Shown here: positions 17,760-26,347 of the stretch, piece by piece | Layout: every line of letters begins with the position of its first letter | Numbering within the stretch: position 1 is the stretch's first letter | DNA from: JAEUIE01 sp046350055 | GTDB lineage: Bacteria > Planctomycetota > Planctomycetia > Gemmatales > HRBIN36 | Length of the DNA stretch: 64,000 nt | Assembly (NCBI GenBank): GCA_046350055.1 | Contig: JAXMBC010000001.1 | Location: forward strand, 2,666,001 to 2,730,000 | Direction of reading: 5' to 3' | Made by a program: the position numbers and the translations under genes | The notes under the pieces: generated by a model | The model's input: the letters and a program-made list of their open reading frames with translations, nothing else | Told to the model about the DNA's origin: nothing | Databases searched by the model: none

Positions 17760-18377
17760 ATGCGTATCTTGCATCGACACAGACATGGATTCGTACGAAA
17801 ACGGGCCGGTGTGGCTGTAGTCGAAACGGCAGTGTTGCTGTTGCCCATTTTTGTCATGACTCTCTTCGGCGTCTGGGAGGTCGGCAGACTGGTGCAATTG
17901 CAGCAGATCATTGCCAATGCAGCTCGCGAAGGTGCGAGACAGGCATCGACAGGCTCTCGTTCATCAAGCTCCATTCATCCAGAGATACCTTTCAATCCGA
18001 ATTACGAAGTCCAGCTGGCTGTTCGGAATTACCTGATCAACAGTGGTATTCCAATGACTTACGGCAGTCCCGCCGTTCCAGTTCCTTATACCATTCGCGT
18101 TCAGAATGTAACTACTGGCACCATCGCGGACTACAACGCAGACGTCCCAGGTCCTACTCCAGTCAGTGACCCTGTTTCCGCCAGTGTACAGGACATCAAT
18201 AACAACAAAGACATTTTGAGCGTGACCGTTACCTATCCGTACCTCGTCGCCAAGTGGTCTCCAGGTCAGTTCTTTGTCTCGAATGCACGTGTTATTTCAG
18301 CAACCGCCAAGTGGTACAGTCTCAAGGACATTCCCATCACGGTTGACACAAGCATCCCTGGCGCCCCCATACCCTAA
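17760..18377 (+). CDS. TadE-like pilus/pseudopilin-type membrane protein
   Basis: 205 residues. A short basic N-terminus is followed by one transmembrane helix (about residues 16-45, ETAVLLLPIFVMTLFGVWEVGR) with the TadE-type Glu near its start, then a helix rich in Ala/Arg (IIANAAREGARQAS). The remainder is a periplasmic beta-rich domain. TadE proteins are minor pseudopilins of tight-adherence systems. It is followed 8 bp later by a second TadE-like gene and then a TadG-like gene, forming an operon; no TadA ATPase or other secretion gene is in the window. Confidence 0.83.
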   Translation: MRILHRHRHGFVRKRAGVAVVETAVLLLPIFVMTLFGVWEVGRLVQLQQIIANAAREGARQASTGSRSSSSIHPEIPFNPNYEVQLAVRNYLINSGIPMTYGSPAVPVPYTIRVQNVTTGTIADYNADVPGPTPVSDPVSASVQDINNNKDILSVTVTYPYLVAKWSPGQFFVSNARVISATAKWYSLKDIPITVDTSIPGAPIP

Positions 18378-18385
18378 GGTGAACC

Positions 18386-18889
18386 ATGCGAATGACAAGG
18401 CTCAAGCGAGCACAACGGCGTGGGGCGTACACTGTGGAGCTGGTGTTTTGCCTGCCAATTATCCTGCTGTTTCTCTTCGCCATCCTCGAATATGGCCGTT
18501 ACGTGATGATGCGTAACCAGGTCGAGAATGCAGTACGTGAAGCGGCACGAGTCGCTGCAGCACGCACCAATGACAAGACTACCTCAGACATCGTGCAGTT
18601 GGTAAATAACTACATGCAGGCGTATAACGTGCAGATCACTTCGCCCGTGATCAATGTTTACAAGTGCGAACCATCCAATCGAAACCCAATGGATGGCAAC
18701 GACAATTACACCACCATTCCCTTGGCTCCGTTTAACAATGCCAAGTTTGGTCAGGGAATCTGTGTATCGGTCACGGGTACGTACAACACGTTGTTTGGGG
18801 GTATCGCCCTGAGCAGCAATGTCTCGGCCCGCATCGGCGCATCATTCCCGGTCAATGTGTTCTCTGTCATGTACAGCGAAGGCAATTAA
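18386..18889 (+). CDS. TadE-like membrane protein
   Basis: 167 residues with the same plan as its upstream neighbour: a basic start, YTVELVFCLPIILLFLFAIL with the conserved Glu at the head of the transmembrane helix, EYGRYVMMRNQVENAVREAARVAA, then a periplasmic domain. Two consecutive divergent TadE-like genes suggest a pair of minor pseudopilins. It is the middle gene of the operon 17760-22174. Confidence 0.83.
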   Translation: MRMTRLKRAQRRGAYTVELVFCLPIILLFLFAILEYGRYVMMRNQVENAVREAARVAAARTNDKTTSDIVQLVNNYMQAYNVQITSPVINVYKCEPSNRNPMDGNDNYTTIPLAPFNNAKFGQGICVSVTGTYNTLFGGIALSSNVSARIGASFPVNVFSVMYSEGN

Positions 18890-18967
18890 CCAATCCATCT
18901 TCTGATACATTCAACAAGACATTTGGACGCACCGCCCGCGGCCATGATCAGGAAAGTCAGGTATCTC

Positions 18968-21900
18968 ATGGCACATCTCAGCTTGCACCACCGACAGAAG
19001 CGGCCGGGCGCGATCATCGTGCTTACGGCACTGAGCATCATCGTCATCTTCACCTTTGTGGCACTGGCGATTGACCTGAGTATGAAAGCGCTGGCACGTA
19101 ACCAGTGCCAGAACGCTGCAGACGCCGCTGCCATCTCCGGAGCACGATCACTCACCGGAGATCCCTCCACCGCCTACAACATGGCCAACGTTCCAAACAA
19201 TGCAAAGAACGCGGCAGGCCTCAATACTATTCTGGGTACTCCGATAAATACCAGTACACAGGTCAACATCACTGCAGGGCACTATTACTACAACCAGGCT
19301 ACAGCTTCGTTTGTTGCCTCGACTGATCCCGGTGCGCCTGCGATTAACATCACCCCTCTGCCTCCCAACACGCTGGTCAAAGCCGATGTCACATACAACA
19401 TGCCGAGCTTCTTCTCTCGCGTTCTCGGCTACACTCAGCTTTCCACGTCTGCTACATCCACAGCCATTCACCGCCCGCGTGACATCGTCATGGTTGTCGA
19501 TTTCTCTCACTCCATGGCTTTCGACAGCCTGATGGCGACGCCTCTGGCAGACACGAGTAATACACTCGCTCGCACTACATCGCAGTCAAATATCACTGAG
19601 AACCCTGCGATGGGGCAGTACACCAACACCGCACGCATCAAACTGCAGGGTACAACCACTTTTCAGCACATTACCGGTGAGATTGTTGGTCTGAATAATC
19701 TTTTCAATGTCGGACCAGGTGGCGATCCCACTCTGGCTGAAGACTTCTTCCAGGACGACACGCCTTTTGGTAATACGGTCAAGGCATTCAGCAAGAATGC
19801 GAACCCCGGTGGCGCGACCTATTTGAGAGTCCAGGGCAATACCGGTTACATTGCACGTAATGTCAACGAAGTGGTAGGTCGGGCCATTGGTTCCACCAAT
19901 ACCTCCCCGGCAGCTCCTTTTGATGATGTGAGTCCTGCCAGTACAACTGCCGGATACGGGGCTAATTTCAAGAGCTACATCGAAGGTCCAGGTTACTGGG
20001 GTAAGACCTTCTTCATCTGGCCACCTGATCCTCGTGGTTCCACGATTCTCAATGATGTTTCAGCTTCCAATGACGCGAAAGATTGGCGTCAGCGGTTCTT
20101 CATTGTAGATGAACTCGGTGCCCCAATCACACCGCCACCACCGCCTCCTCCTCCACCACCACCTCCTCCTCCAACGCCCCCTCCACCACCTCCTACTCCG
20201 CCGCCACCACCACCACCTACTCCACCACCGCCACCACCTACGCCTCCGCCACCTCCTCCCCCGCCGCCACCACCACCGGTGACGCCGCCGCCTCCACCAC
20301 CGCCGCCACCACCACCTCCAGGTGGCACGGATTTGGCGCTGCAGGGCACAGGTATTGTTTCGAAGCCTTTAAGGAACAATGCATTCCTCTGGTATGCCCG
20401 TACCAGTTGGAACACAACTCCGTCTCCTGGTACCTATTATCAGGCGCCTCAGACCATGTCGACCAGCATTGGTTACCCGGTGACGCCGTATCAGATCATC
20501 CGGTTCAATCCCACACGTAACCATACGGATCGATACATCATTCAAAACGGCGTGCAGACAACCACTCAGCAACCGCTGATTGCCTACAATAACACTACAT
20601 TCCTTGGTGATGGAACGATGCGCTATCGCATGCGCATCAACTACGATGCCATCCTTTACTGGATCCGCAATGCCGATGGCAATTCGGGTAACAACCCGTT
20701 CCCGCCACGCATGCGTGCCGGTGGTATTCTGTTCTACGACAGTATCCCTACCACCATTACCAATCCGAACGGCAATATGCCGACGACTACTCAGGCCCAG
20801 CGGGATCAACGCTTCTGGAAAGAGTACATCGACTACGTGCTTGGTTACTACGAGTACAGTTGGTCCAGTGGCGATCCATTCCTGGGTACCGGCTCGCGTG
20901 GCTACGATAATCAGGTCATGCAGAAAGCTGGCTATGGTTGGGATGCAGGTATTGACGAAACTGCTGCGACGGGAGCATATCCGTTTGCCATGGCATCGAA
21001 TTCCAATTCGGTCACCATCAATGTGCAGCCGTCGATGTCTGATACGCGCTACATGAACTATCGCGATAACCCCATGCGGCCCAAGACCAGGTACTGGTTT
21101 GGTCCACTGACGATGATCGATTTCATCGAAAACTATAACTACAACAACTACACCAATACAGCCGGCCAGACCGTGTCGCGATTCTGGTTACCGGGTACGA
21201 CCCACCAGGCGCCCATGTGGCAGCTTAAAGTGGGTGTGCAAACTGTCATTGGTGACGTTCGCAATAATCACCCGAACGACTATCTGGCGGTGGTAGGCTT
21301 CTCTGTGCCTGCCTACAACAATGGACCGTCGGGTGGCACGAACGCGGTAGTGACAGGCTACTTTAACAGTGTGCTGTCGCCTCTGTCGCCACTGTTTAAT
21401 AACAACTACAAACGCATGGTGAATTCCATCTGGTTCCCCAAGACGGTGATCAATTCCTCGCCTTATACGGAAATCCATCCGTTTAATGCGGCTGCAATGA
21501 ATACTGTCCCGCGGGCGATCAAGGGAACCTGTAGTCCCATGGCATTTGCGCTGGCTTATAACCAGTTCAGCGGTGAAACCTCGTTCAAGAACTACAACCC
21601 CGCCCCTGCACCTGATTACGATGCCGGTGGTAATGGTCGAAACGGTGCCCAGCGGCTCGTCATCTTTGAAACGGACGGCGTTGCCTCAGCCACCTGCTTC
21701 CTGCTGGGAAATGAAACTACAGCAGCCCACCTGGTCCGCAATCAGCACCGTTCGTACTTCAAGGTCCGCTGGCGTGATTCCGGCGGTACCCCCGAGTATC
21801 CGGATGGCTGTTACGGTCCAGTTGACGATGCTGTGACGCAGACCAAGACCTTCTGCGACATCATCACCAACAAGACGACGGATACCGTTCCCGGATTTGC

Positions 21901-22174
21901 CACCAATACCAAGCCGGTGACCATCCACTGTATCGCATTTGGCAGTTTGTTTGATTTCACCAATACTGCACCAGCGACAGTAACGGCTCGTAACAAGGCC
22001 CTGGGACTTCTGCAATACGCTCAATACAAGGGTGGTACGCAGCCAACTGCTTCCACGCCACTTGAGTCGTACAAGATCATTAACCAGACAAATTACCAGG
22101 CTCGCATTGATGCTCTGAAGCTTGCCTTCAGCCGCGTGATGCAGGATGCGGTGACCGTCACCATCATCCGCTAG
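18968..22174 (+). CDS. TadG-like protein with split von Willebrand domain and polyproline segment
   Basis: About 1068 residues. The N-terminus is TadG-like: a basic stretch, one transmembrane helix (GAIIVLTALSIIVIFTFVAL), then NQCQNAADAAAISGARSL. A VWA domain begins at DIVMVVDFSHSM, a DxSxS metal site, and appears to resume much later (AVVGFSVPAY, RLVIFETDGVAS), so a large insertion splits it. The insertion contains about 65 nearly uninterrupted Pro residues with sporadic Thr (20129-20322), followed by a Tyr/Asn-rich region. The ATG at 18968 has AGG about 6 nt upstream; ATG 18944 and TTG 18923 are also in frame. The protein is probably anchored in the inner membrane and faces outward. Confidence 0.8.
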   Translation: MAHLSLHHRQKRPGAIIVLTALSIIVIFTFVALAIDLSMKALARNQCQNAADAAAISGARSLTGDPSTAYNMANVPNNAKNAAGLNTILGTPINTSTQVNITAGHYYYNQATASFVASTDPGAPAINITPLPPNTLVKADVTYNMPSFFSRVLGYTQLSTSATSTAIHRPRDIVMVVDFSHSMAFDSLMATPLADTSNTLARTTSQSNITENPAMGQYTNTARIKLQGTTTFQHITGEIVGLNNLFNVGPGGDPTLAEDFFQDDTPFGNTVKAFSKNANPGGATYLRVQGNTGYIARNVNEVVGRAIGSTNTSPAAPFDDVSPASTTAGYGANFKSYIEGPGYWGKTFFIWPPDPRGSTILNDVSASNDAKDWRQRFFIVDELGAPITPPPPPPPPPPPPPPTPPPPPPTPPPPPPPTPPPPPPTPPPPPPPPPPPPVTPPPPPPPPPPPPGGTDLALQGTGIVSKPLRNNAFLWYARTSWNTTPSPGTYYQAPQTMSTSIGYPVTPYQIIRFNPTRNHTDRYIIQNGVQTTTQQPLIAYNNTTFLGDGTMRYRMRINYDAILYWIRNADGNSGNNPFPPRMRAGGILFYDSIPTTITNPNGNMPTTTQAQRDQRFWKEYIDYVLGYYEYSWSSGDPFLGTGSRGYDNQVMQKAGYGWDAGIDETAATGAYPFAMASNSNSVTINVQPSMSDTRYMNYRDNPMRPKTRYWFGPLTMIDFIENYNYNNYTNTAGQTVSRFWLPGTTHQAPMWQLKVGVQTVIGDVRNNHPNDYLAVVGFSVPAYNNGPSGGTNAVVTGYFNSVLSPLSPLFNNNYKRMVNSIWFPKTVINSSPYTEIHPFNAAAMNTVPRAIKGTCSPMAFALAYNQFSGETSFKNYNPAPAPDYDAGGNGRNGAQRLVIFETDGVASATCFLLGNETTAAHLVRNQHRSYFKVRWRDSGGTPEYPDGCYGPVDDAVTQTKTFCDIITNKTTDTVPGFATNTKPVTIHCIAFGSLFDFTNTAPATVTARNKALGLLQYAQYKGGTQPTASTPLESYKIINQTNYQARIDALKLAFSRVMQDAVTVTIIR
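20129..20322 (+). repeat. Polyproline-encoding CCN repeat tract
   Basis: About 190 bp of CCA/CCT/CCG/CCC codons with rare ACN and GTN codons, encoding runs of up to 14 consecutive Pro. It is a low-complexity tract liable to slippage and assembly error. Translation would need elongation factor P. Confidence 0.9.
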
Positions 22175-22202
22175 ACCTGGCGCCGAAAAACATGCTATGG
22201 TT

Positions 22203-22227
22203 AAGGAGGATGCAGGTCATCCTCCTT
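22203..22227 (+). terminator. Rho-independent terminator of the Tad-like operon
   Basis: AAGGAGGATG (22203-22212) pairs perfectly with CATCCTCCTT (22218-22227) over a 5-nt loop and is followed by TTCC. It lies 29 bp after the TadG-like stop. Its position also argues against the ABC gene starting at the in-frame ATG 22192, which would precede it. Confidence 0.75.
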
Positions 22228-22302
22228 TTCCTTGCGCCCGAGACATCGGTTGCATTTCGCCCGAGCTTCGGTTGCATTTCATCCCCAGGAAATGCTCTGA
22301 GC

Positions 22303-23067
22303 ATGAACGCTGTCAGCACCTTTGAAGTGAAGGACGCCACCAAAACGTACAAACGTCTGGTGGGTGCACCTAAACAGATCGAGGCACTCGCTGGCGTCTC
22401 GCTGACAGTCAGCCCCGGTGAGGTCTTCGCCCTCGTCGGCCCGAATCGTGCCGGGAAGACCACTCTCGTCAAGTTGCTCCTCAGTTTGAGCAAACCCACC
22501 AGCGGCAGCATTACCCGGTTTGGTGTACCTGCTGCCGACCGTAGCACTCTCTCGCGCATCGGCTATGTTCACGAAAATCAGGCTTTCCCTCGATATCTCT
22601 CGGCTGAAGCTTTGCTTCATTATTATGGCACACTGACCTACCTTTCCGATCAACTGATGCGTGAGCGTGTGCCGGTGCTCCTGAAGAAAGTCGGTCTGGC
22701 CCGCCGCAGTCAGGAACCCATCAAGGCATTCAGTAAGGGGATGGTGCAGCGACTGGCTGTTGCCCAGGCCCTTCTCAACGATCCCGACCTGCTGGTGCTG
22801 GATGAGCCAACGGAAGGCCTCGATCAGGATGGCAGGCAGATGGTTTACGACATCGTTGCTGAGCTGCGCGACCGAGGTAAAACCATCCTCCTTGTGTCTC
22901 ATGTGCTCAGTGACATCGAACTCCTGGCCAATCGTCTGGGTGTGTTGATCAATGGCAAGTTCGCCTACTTCGGCACATTGCAGGATTTTCGGCGTGATCC
23001 CGCTACCGGTGAGGAACGCAGCCTGGCTGCCGCCCTCAAGCCTCTCTATGCCCAGCAACAACTGTGA
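22303..23067 (+). CDS. ABC transporter ATP-binding protein
   Basis: 254 residues. Walker A is GPNRAGKTT, with Arg at the position usually held by Gly, which still fits GxxxxGK[ST]; the signature is FSKGMVQRL; Walker B is LLVLDEPTEG; the switch His is in LLVSHV. It probably energises export by the permease encoded 8 bp downstream, as in ABC-2 systems. The ATG at 22303 follows AGGAAA by about 11 nt and opens MNAVSTFEVKDATKTYK, which fits the family; an upstream in-frame ATG at 22192 is rejected because it precedes the terminator. Confidence 0.9.
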   Translation: MNAVSTFEVKDATKTYKRLVGAPKQIEALAGVSLTVSPGEVFALVGPNRAGKTTLVKLLLSLSKPTSGSITRFGVPAADRSTLSRIGYVHENQAFPRYLSAEALLHYYGTLTYLSDQLMRERVPVLLKKVGLARRSQEPIKAFSKGMVQRLAVAQALLNDPDLLVLDEPTEGLDQDGRQMVYDIVAELRDRGKTILLVSHVLSDIELLANRLGVLINGKFAYFGTLQDFRRDPATGEERSLAAALKPLYAQQQL

Positions 23068-23075
23068 TAACCACC

Positions 23076-24188
23076 ATGAGTGATGTGCCACGTACCGCTG
23101 CTCCACAGGAATTGCCTCACCGGGCTTTCATGGCCCTGGTTGGCGACACGTATCGCCAGGCCCATGCCTCGGCAGTTCTCTGGATCATGCTCACGGTCAC
23201 CCTGGTGGGCTTCCTGCTCTGTCTCAGCGTCAGCGTTGAAGGATTCCTCACAACAGGCCCCAAAGAAGAAGCACCGGAATTTCTGCCCGGCAACGTAGTC
23301 GCGCTCATGATGGCGGATGATGTCATGACTTACCTCGGCGGCCCGGGCAATGTCTTTGCCTCTCTGGGGCAATCACATTTGCGTGACTGGCTCTTTCGCA
23401 AGGAGGCTGCTCGTACTGGTGTCTATCGGGCTGAAGGCAAACTCTACCTGGGCTTTGGGATGATCGAAGTTGCCCGCTCGCGGCAGGCCAGTGATGCCGT
23501 CCGGATGCTCGAGGTGCTCTTGGCAACAACCATGTGTGGCATCGTCGGTATGGTGCTCGCCATTATCTGGACAGCAGGCTTCCTCCCGACCTTCCTGGAA
23601 CCCAGTGCCGCCGCAGTGTTACTGGTGAAACCGGTACCTCGCTGGCAGTTGCTGGTGGGCAAGTACCTGGGTGTGGTGCTGTTTGTCCTCGTGCAGGTGT
23701 CGCTCTTTGTGCTGCTGACCTGGATCGCCCTCGGTTGGCGCACCGGAGTCTGGTCGGCACATTACCTCGTCACCATTCCGGTGATGGGGCTGCAGTTTGC
23801 CATCTTCTACAGCTTTTCGGTTATGCTGGCCGTGGTCACACGCAATACTGTCGCCTGCGCGTTCGGCACTCTGCTTTTCTTTGCAGCCTGCATTGTAATG
23901 AACACGGCACGCCATACACTCGTCATCCATGCCGGTGAACCGGGCTACCTGGCTCATGTGCCCATGATGGTGGAAGCGGGCTACTGGTTCCTGCCCAAAC
24001 CAGTCGATATGGTCATGGTGATGTCCAGCACACTGGATGCCGGTAACTACTTTCGGCAGATGTTTGAGTTCCGTTCGCTTTCAGAACGGGGCGCGTTCCA
24101 GCCTCTTGCCTCGCTGGCAGCCTCGTGTCTCTTTATGATAGCCAGCGTGTGGATCAGCGCGTTACAGTTCAACGATACCGACTACTAG
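23076..24188 (+). CDS. ABC-2 type transporter permease
   Basis: About 370 residues with six or so membrane helices: one near residue 35 (ILWIMLTVTLVGFLLCLSV region), then helices from about residue 150 (GIVGMVLAIIWTAGF, VVLFVLVQVSLFVLLTWIAL, IFYSFSVMLAVVTRN). The large N-terminal extracytoplasmic loop and late helix cluster match ABC-2 permeases. It starts 8 bp after the ATPase stop, with an alternative GTG at 23064 overlapping that stop. Transported substrate unknown. Confidence 0.83.
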   Translation: MSDVPRTAAPQELPHRAFMALVGDTYRQAHASAVLWIMLTVTLVGFLLCLSVSVEGFLTTGPKEEAPEFLPGNVVALMMADDVMTYLGGPGNVFASLGQSHLRDWLFRKEAARTGVYRAEGKLYLGFGMIEVARSRQASDAVRMLEVLLATTMCGIVGMVLAIIWTAGFLPTFLEPSAAAVLLVKPVPRWQLLVGKYLGVVLFVLVQVSLFVLLTWIALGWRTGVWSAHYLVTIPVMGLQFAIFYSFSVMLAVVTRNTVACAFGTLLFFAACIVMNTARHTLVIHAGEPGYLAHVPMMVEAGYWFLPKPVDMVMVMSSTLDAGNYFRQMFEFRSLSERGAFQPLASLAASCLFMIASVWISALQFNDTDY

Positions 24189-24197
24189 GCGGGCAGC

Positions 24198-25418
24198 ATG
24201 GCACGGGTGAAGACCAAACCCAGTTTTCAGCAGAGCGTTCTCCCATCCGAGACGAGCTTTGCGTCGTCGGCTGCGCCGTCAGTGGCTACTCCACCAGCAG
24301 CCAAACCTGCCACGCACCTCTACTTCGTCAATGCACCGGTAGACTACTTCATCATCGGGTTTGGTTCCATCCTCAGCTATCTGATCCTGCTGCTGGTCTA
24401 TCAGAGTGCGCCGGTACCCTGGGCCATTGAACTTGCCTGGGCAATGCAGCTGATTATCAACCATCCCCATTTCGCTGCTACCAACTACCGTCTCTACCAC
24501 AACAGGGAAAACATCATGCAGTATCCCATCACTGCACTGGTGATTCCATGGCTGATTCTCGCGGTGATGATAGCCTCGTTCCTGTCGCCCAACTTTATTG
24601 CTGTCATCTTCATCAAAGTCTTTCTCTACTGGTCACCTTACCACTTCAGCGGGCAGACACTGGGCATCACGCTTATCTATGCGCGGCGGGCTGGCTTTTT
24701 CGTCGGCAAATGGGAACGCTTCACTCTCTCCAATACCATCTATTCCTCATTCCTGTTCATGACGGCCCGCGGCGACATGATCACTGCCGCTGCTGACCTG
24801 GTGCTTCCTACCACGTACGATGTGGAAATGTATCGGCTGGGTCTGCCCACCTGGGTGCCGTGGCTCATCCTCGGCTGGCTGGTGATCAATGCACTGGGAT
24901 TCACTTACTTCGTGGTGAAATGGAGTATTGCGCAGAAGCGCATGTTGCCTCCAATCGTCTTGTTGCCGTTAATTACCCAATTGGTCTGGTTCATCCCCGG
25001 CTCGTGGTGTCCGTCGTTCTATTTGTTCGTGCCCATGTTTCATAGCTTGCAATACCTGCTCATCGCCTGGTCGTTGCAGCTCAAAGAAAAGATGGACACC
25101 CAGAAGATAACTCCTTCCGTTTCCTATGTTGTGCAGGAAACAGGTCGCTGGGGCGTGATCAATCTGTTGCTGGGTGGTTTCCTGTTCTTCCTGATTCCCA
25201 AAAGCCTCTATTTCCTGCTGAGTGAACAGTACACGCTTCCCTTCACCTACACCTTTGTCAATGGCATCATCGTTGCCGGGGTGCAGGTCCATCACTTCTT
25301 CGTGGATGGTGTCATCTGGAAGCTGAAGAAGAAAACAGTCGCGTCGCCTCTCATGGTGAATATCGATGACCTGATTCATGCTCCTGCTCAACCTGCTATC
25401 CAGGGGGCCATGGCATGA
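24198..25418 (+). CDS. Polytopic membrane protein with conserved-looking His motifs, unknown
   Basis: 406 residues, a Pro/Ala-rich N-terminal tail (about 1-40) and roughly eight to ten hydrophobic helices. Histidines occur in clusters near helix ends: INHPHFAATNYRLYH, SPYHFSGQTLG, MFHSLQYLLIAW and VQVHHFFVDGVIWKL. This arrangement recalls integral-membrane metal enzymes with His boxes, such as desaturases or carotenoid oxygenases, but no family is recognised. It starts 9 bp after the permease and its stop overlaps the start of the cyclophilin gene (ATGA), so it is part of that operon. Function inferred no further. Confidence 0.72.
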   Translation: MARVKTKPSFQQSVLPSETSFASSAAPSVATPPAAKPATHLYFVNAPVDYFIIGFGSILSYLILLLVYQSAPVPWAIELAWAMQLIINHPHFAATNYRLYHNRENIMQYPITALVIPWLILAVMIASFLSPNFIAVIFIKVFLYWSPYHFSGQTLGITLIYARRAGFFVGKWERFTLSNTIYSSFLFMTARGDMITAAADLVLPTTYDVEMYRLGLPTWVPWLILGWLVINALGFTYFVVKWSIAQKRMLPPIVLLPLITQLVWFIPGSWCPSFYLFVPMFHSLQYLLIAWSLQLKEKMDTQKITPSVSYVVQETGRWGVINLLLGGFLFFLIPKSLYFLLSEQYTLPFTYTFVNGIIVAGVQVHHFFVDGVIWKLKKKTVASPLMVNIDDLIHAPAQPAIQGAMA

Positions 25419-26347
25419 TCAGCATGTTTCTTGCACTCGCCCTCAGCTGGCAAAGTGGCCCCTTGCCGGGTCCACCTGGCGTCAAAGTAGCAAATGAACG
25501 GGTGGTTCTGCTGACCCAGGCTGGGGTGATTGTCATCGCCGTGTATCCAGAGGTAGCTCCGCGTAATGTTGATCAGTTCATGAAGCTGGTAAGTGCAGGC
25601 GTCTACGATGGAACCTGTATCGCCCGCATCGAAAAGAACTTCGTCATGCAGATCAGTGCGGCGGAAAGCGATCGTGTGCCTCCTCTAGATCGCAAACTGC
25701 AATCGCTCATTGTGCCTCTGCCAGCAGAGTTCAGCAAGCTGAAGCATGAACGGGGTACCGTCAGCATGGCCCGCGAAGATAAGGACATCAACAGTGCCCG
25801 CACTTCGTTCTCCATTCTGCTCGGCCCCGCGAAACACCTGGATGGCAAGTACACCATCATCGGTCATGTGGAATATGGCATGGAAGTGGTGGACGAGTTG
25901 ATCAAAGCGCCCCTGACGGGAACCCGCCCTACCGAACGACTGACCATCAAGCAGTTCGGACTGGTGCCTCATGAACAATTGCTGCAACATCCACCTGAAC
26001 CTGCCCGGGTGATCTTCACGACAATACCCGGTAACTCAGCCGAAAGCGCCAATAACCGGGCTACCATGGTGCATGATGGGATGCTGGCCATCGGTGTGTT
26101 GCTCATGATTGGCTGTGCCCTGGTTCCCGTGGTCCTTCCTAAGCTGCCAGCCAAGAAGGCGCAAACGGTCAATCTGATTGTCGTACTTATCGGTGTCTTC
26201 TTATTGGTGGCATTATTACAGCCCATGAGCCTGCAGCTATTCCAGACGTCGGACGGAATGAACATGGGGCATGCTATTGCCATTCTGCTTTTCTTCGGCC
26301 TGCTGGGTATGTTCCGTCTCATGAGTAGTTTCGAGAGTGCATCGTGA
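25415..26347 (+). CDS. Cyclophilin-type peptidyl-prolyl isomerase with C-terminal membrane anchor
   Basis: 310 residues. The N-terminal two-thirds are a cyclophilin domain: VVLLTQAGVIVIAVYPEVAPRNVDQF, ... RGTVSMARED, ARTSFSILLGPAKHLDGKYTIIGHV and GMEVVDEL. RGTVSMA and SFSI replace the canonical GxxSMA and SQFFI. The C-terminal third has three hydrophobic segments (GVLLMIGCALVPVVL, LIVVLIGVFLLVALL, AIAILLFFGLLGMF), so the enzyme is membrane-anchored, and the N-terminus may be a signal or first helix. It catalyses prolyl isomerisation, presumably of exported proteins. The start overlaps the upstream stop (ATGA) and the stop overlaps the next start (GTGA). Confidence 0.82.
   Translation: MISMFLALALSWQSGPLPGPPGVKVANERVVLLTQAGVIVIAVYPEVAPRNVDQFMKLVSAGVYDGTCIARIEKNFVMQISAAESDRVPPLDRKLQSLIVPLPAEFSKLKHERGTVSMAREDKDINSARTSFSILLGPAKHLDGKYTIIGHVEYGMEVVDELIKAPLTGTRPTERLTIKQFGLVPHEQLLQHPPEPARVIFTTIPGNSAESANNRATMVHDGMLAIGVLLMIGCALVPVVLPKLPAKKAQTVNLIVVLIGVFLLVALLQPMSLQLFQTSDGMNMGHAIAILLFFGLLGMFRLMSSFESAS

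Noticed and set aside
20129..20322. CRISPR-like appearance of the CCN tract
   Set aside because: There are no distinct repeats and spacers; it is continuous coding sequence.
20089..20415. Poly-Gly frame on the minus strand
   Set aside because: It is the reverse of the polyproline tract, not a gene.
22192..22302. Earlier start for the ABC ATPase at 22192
   Set aside because: It would lie upstream of a strong terminator and adds residues not expected for the family.
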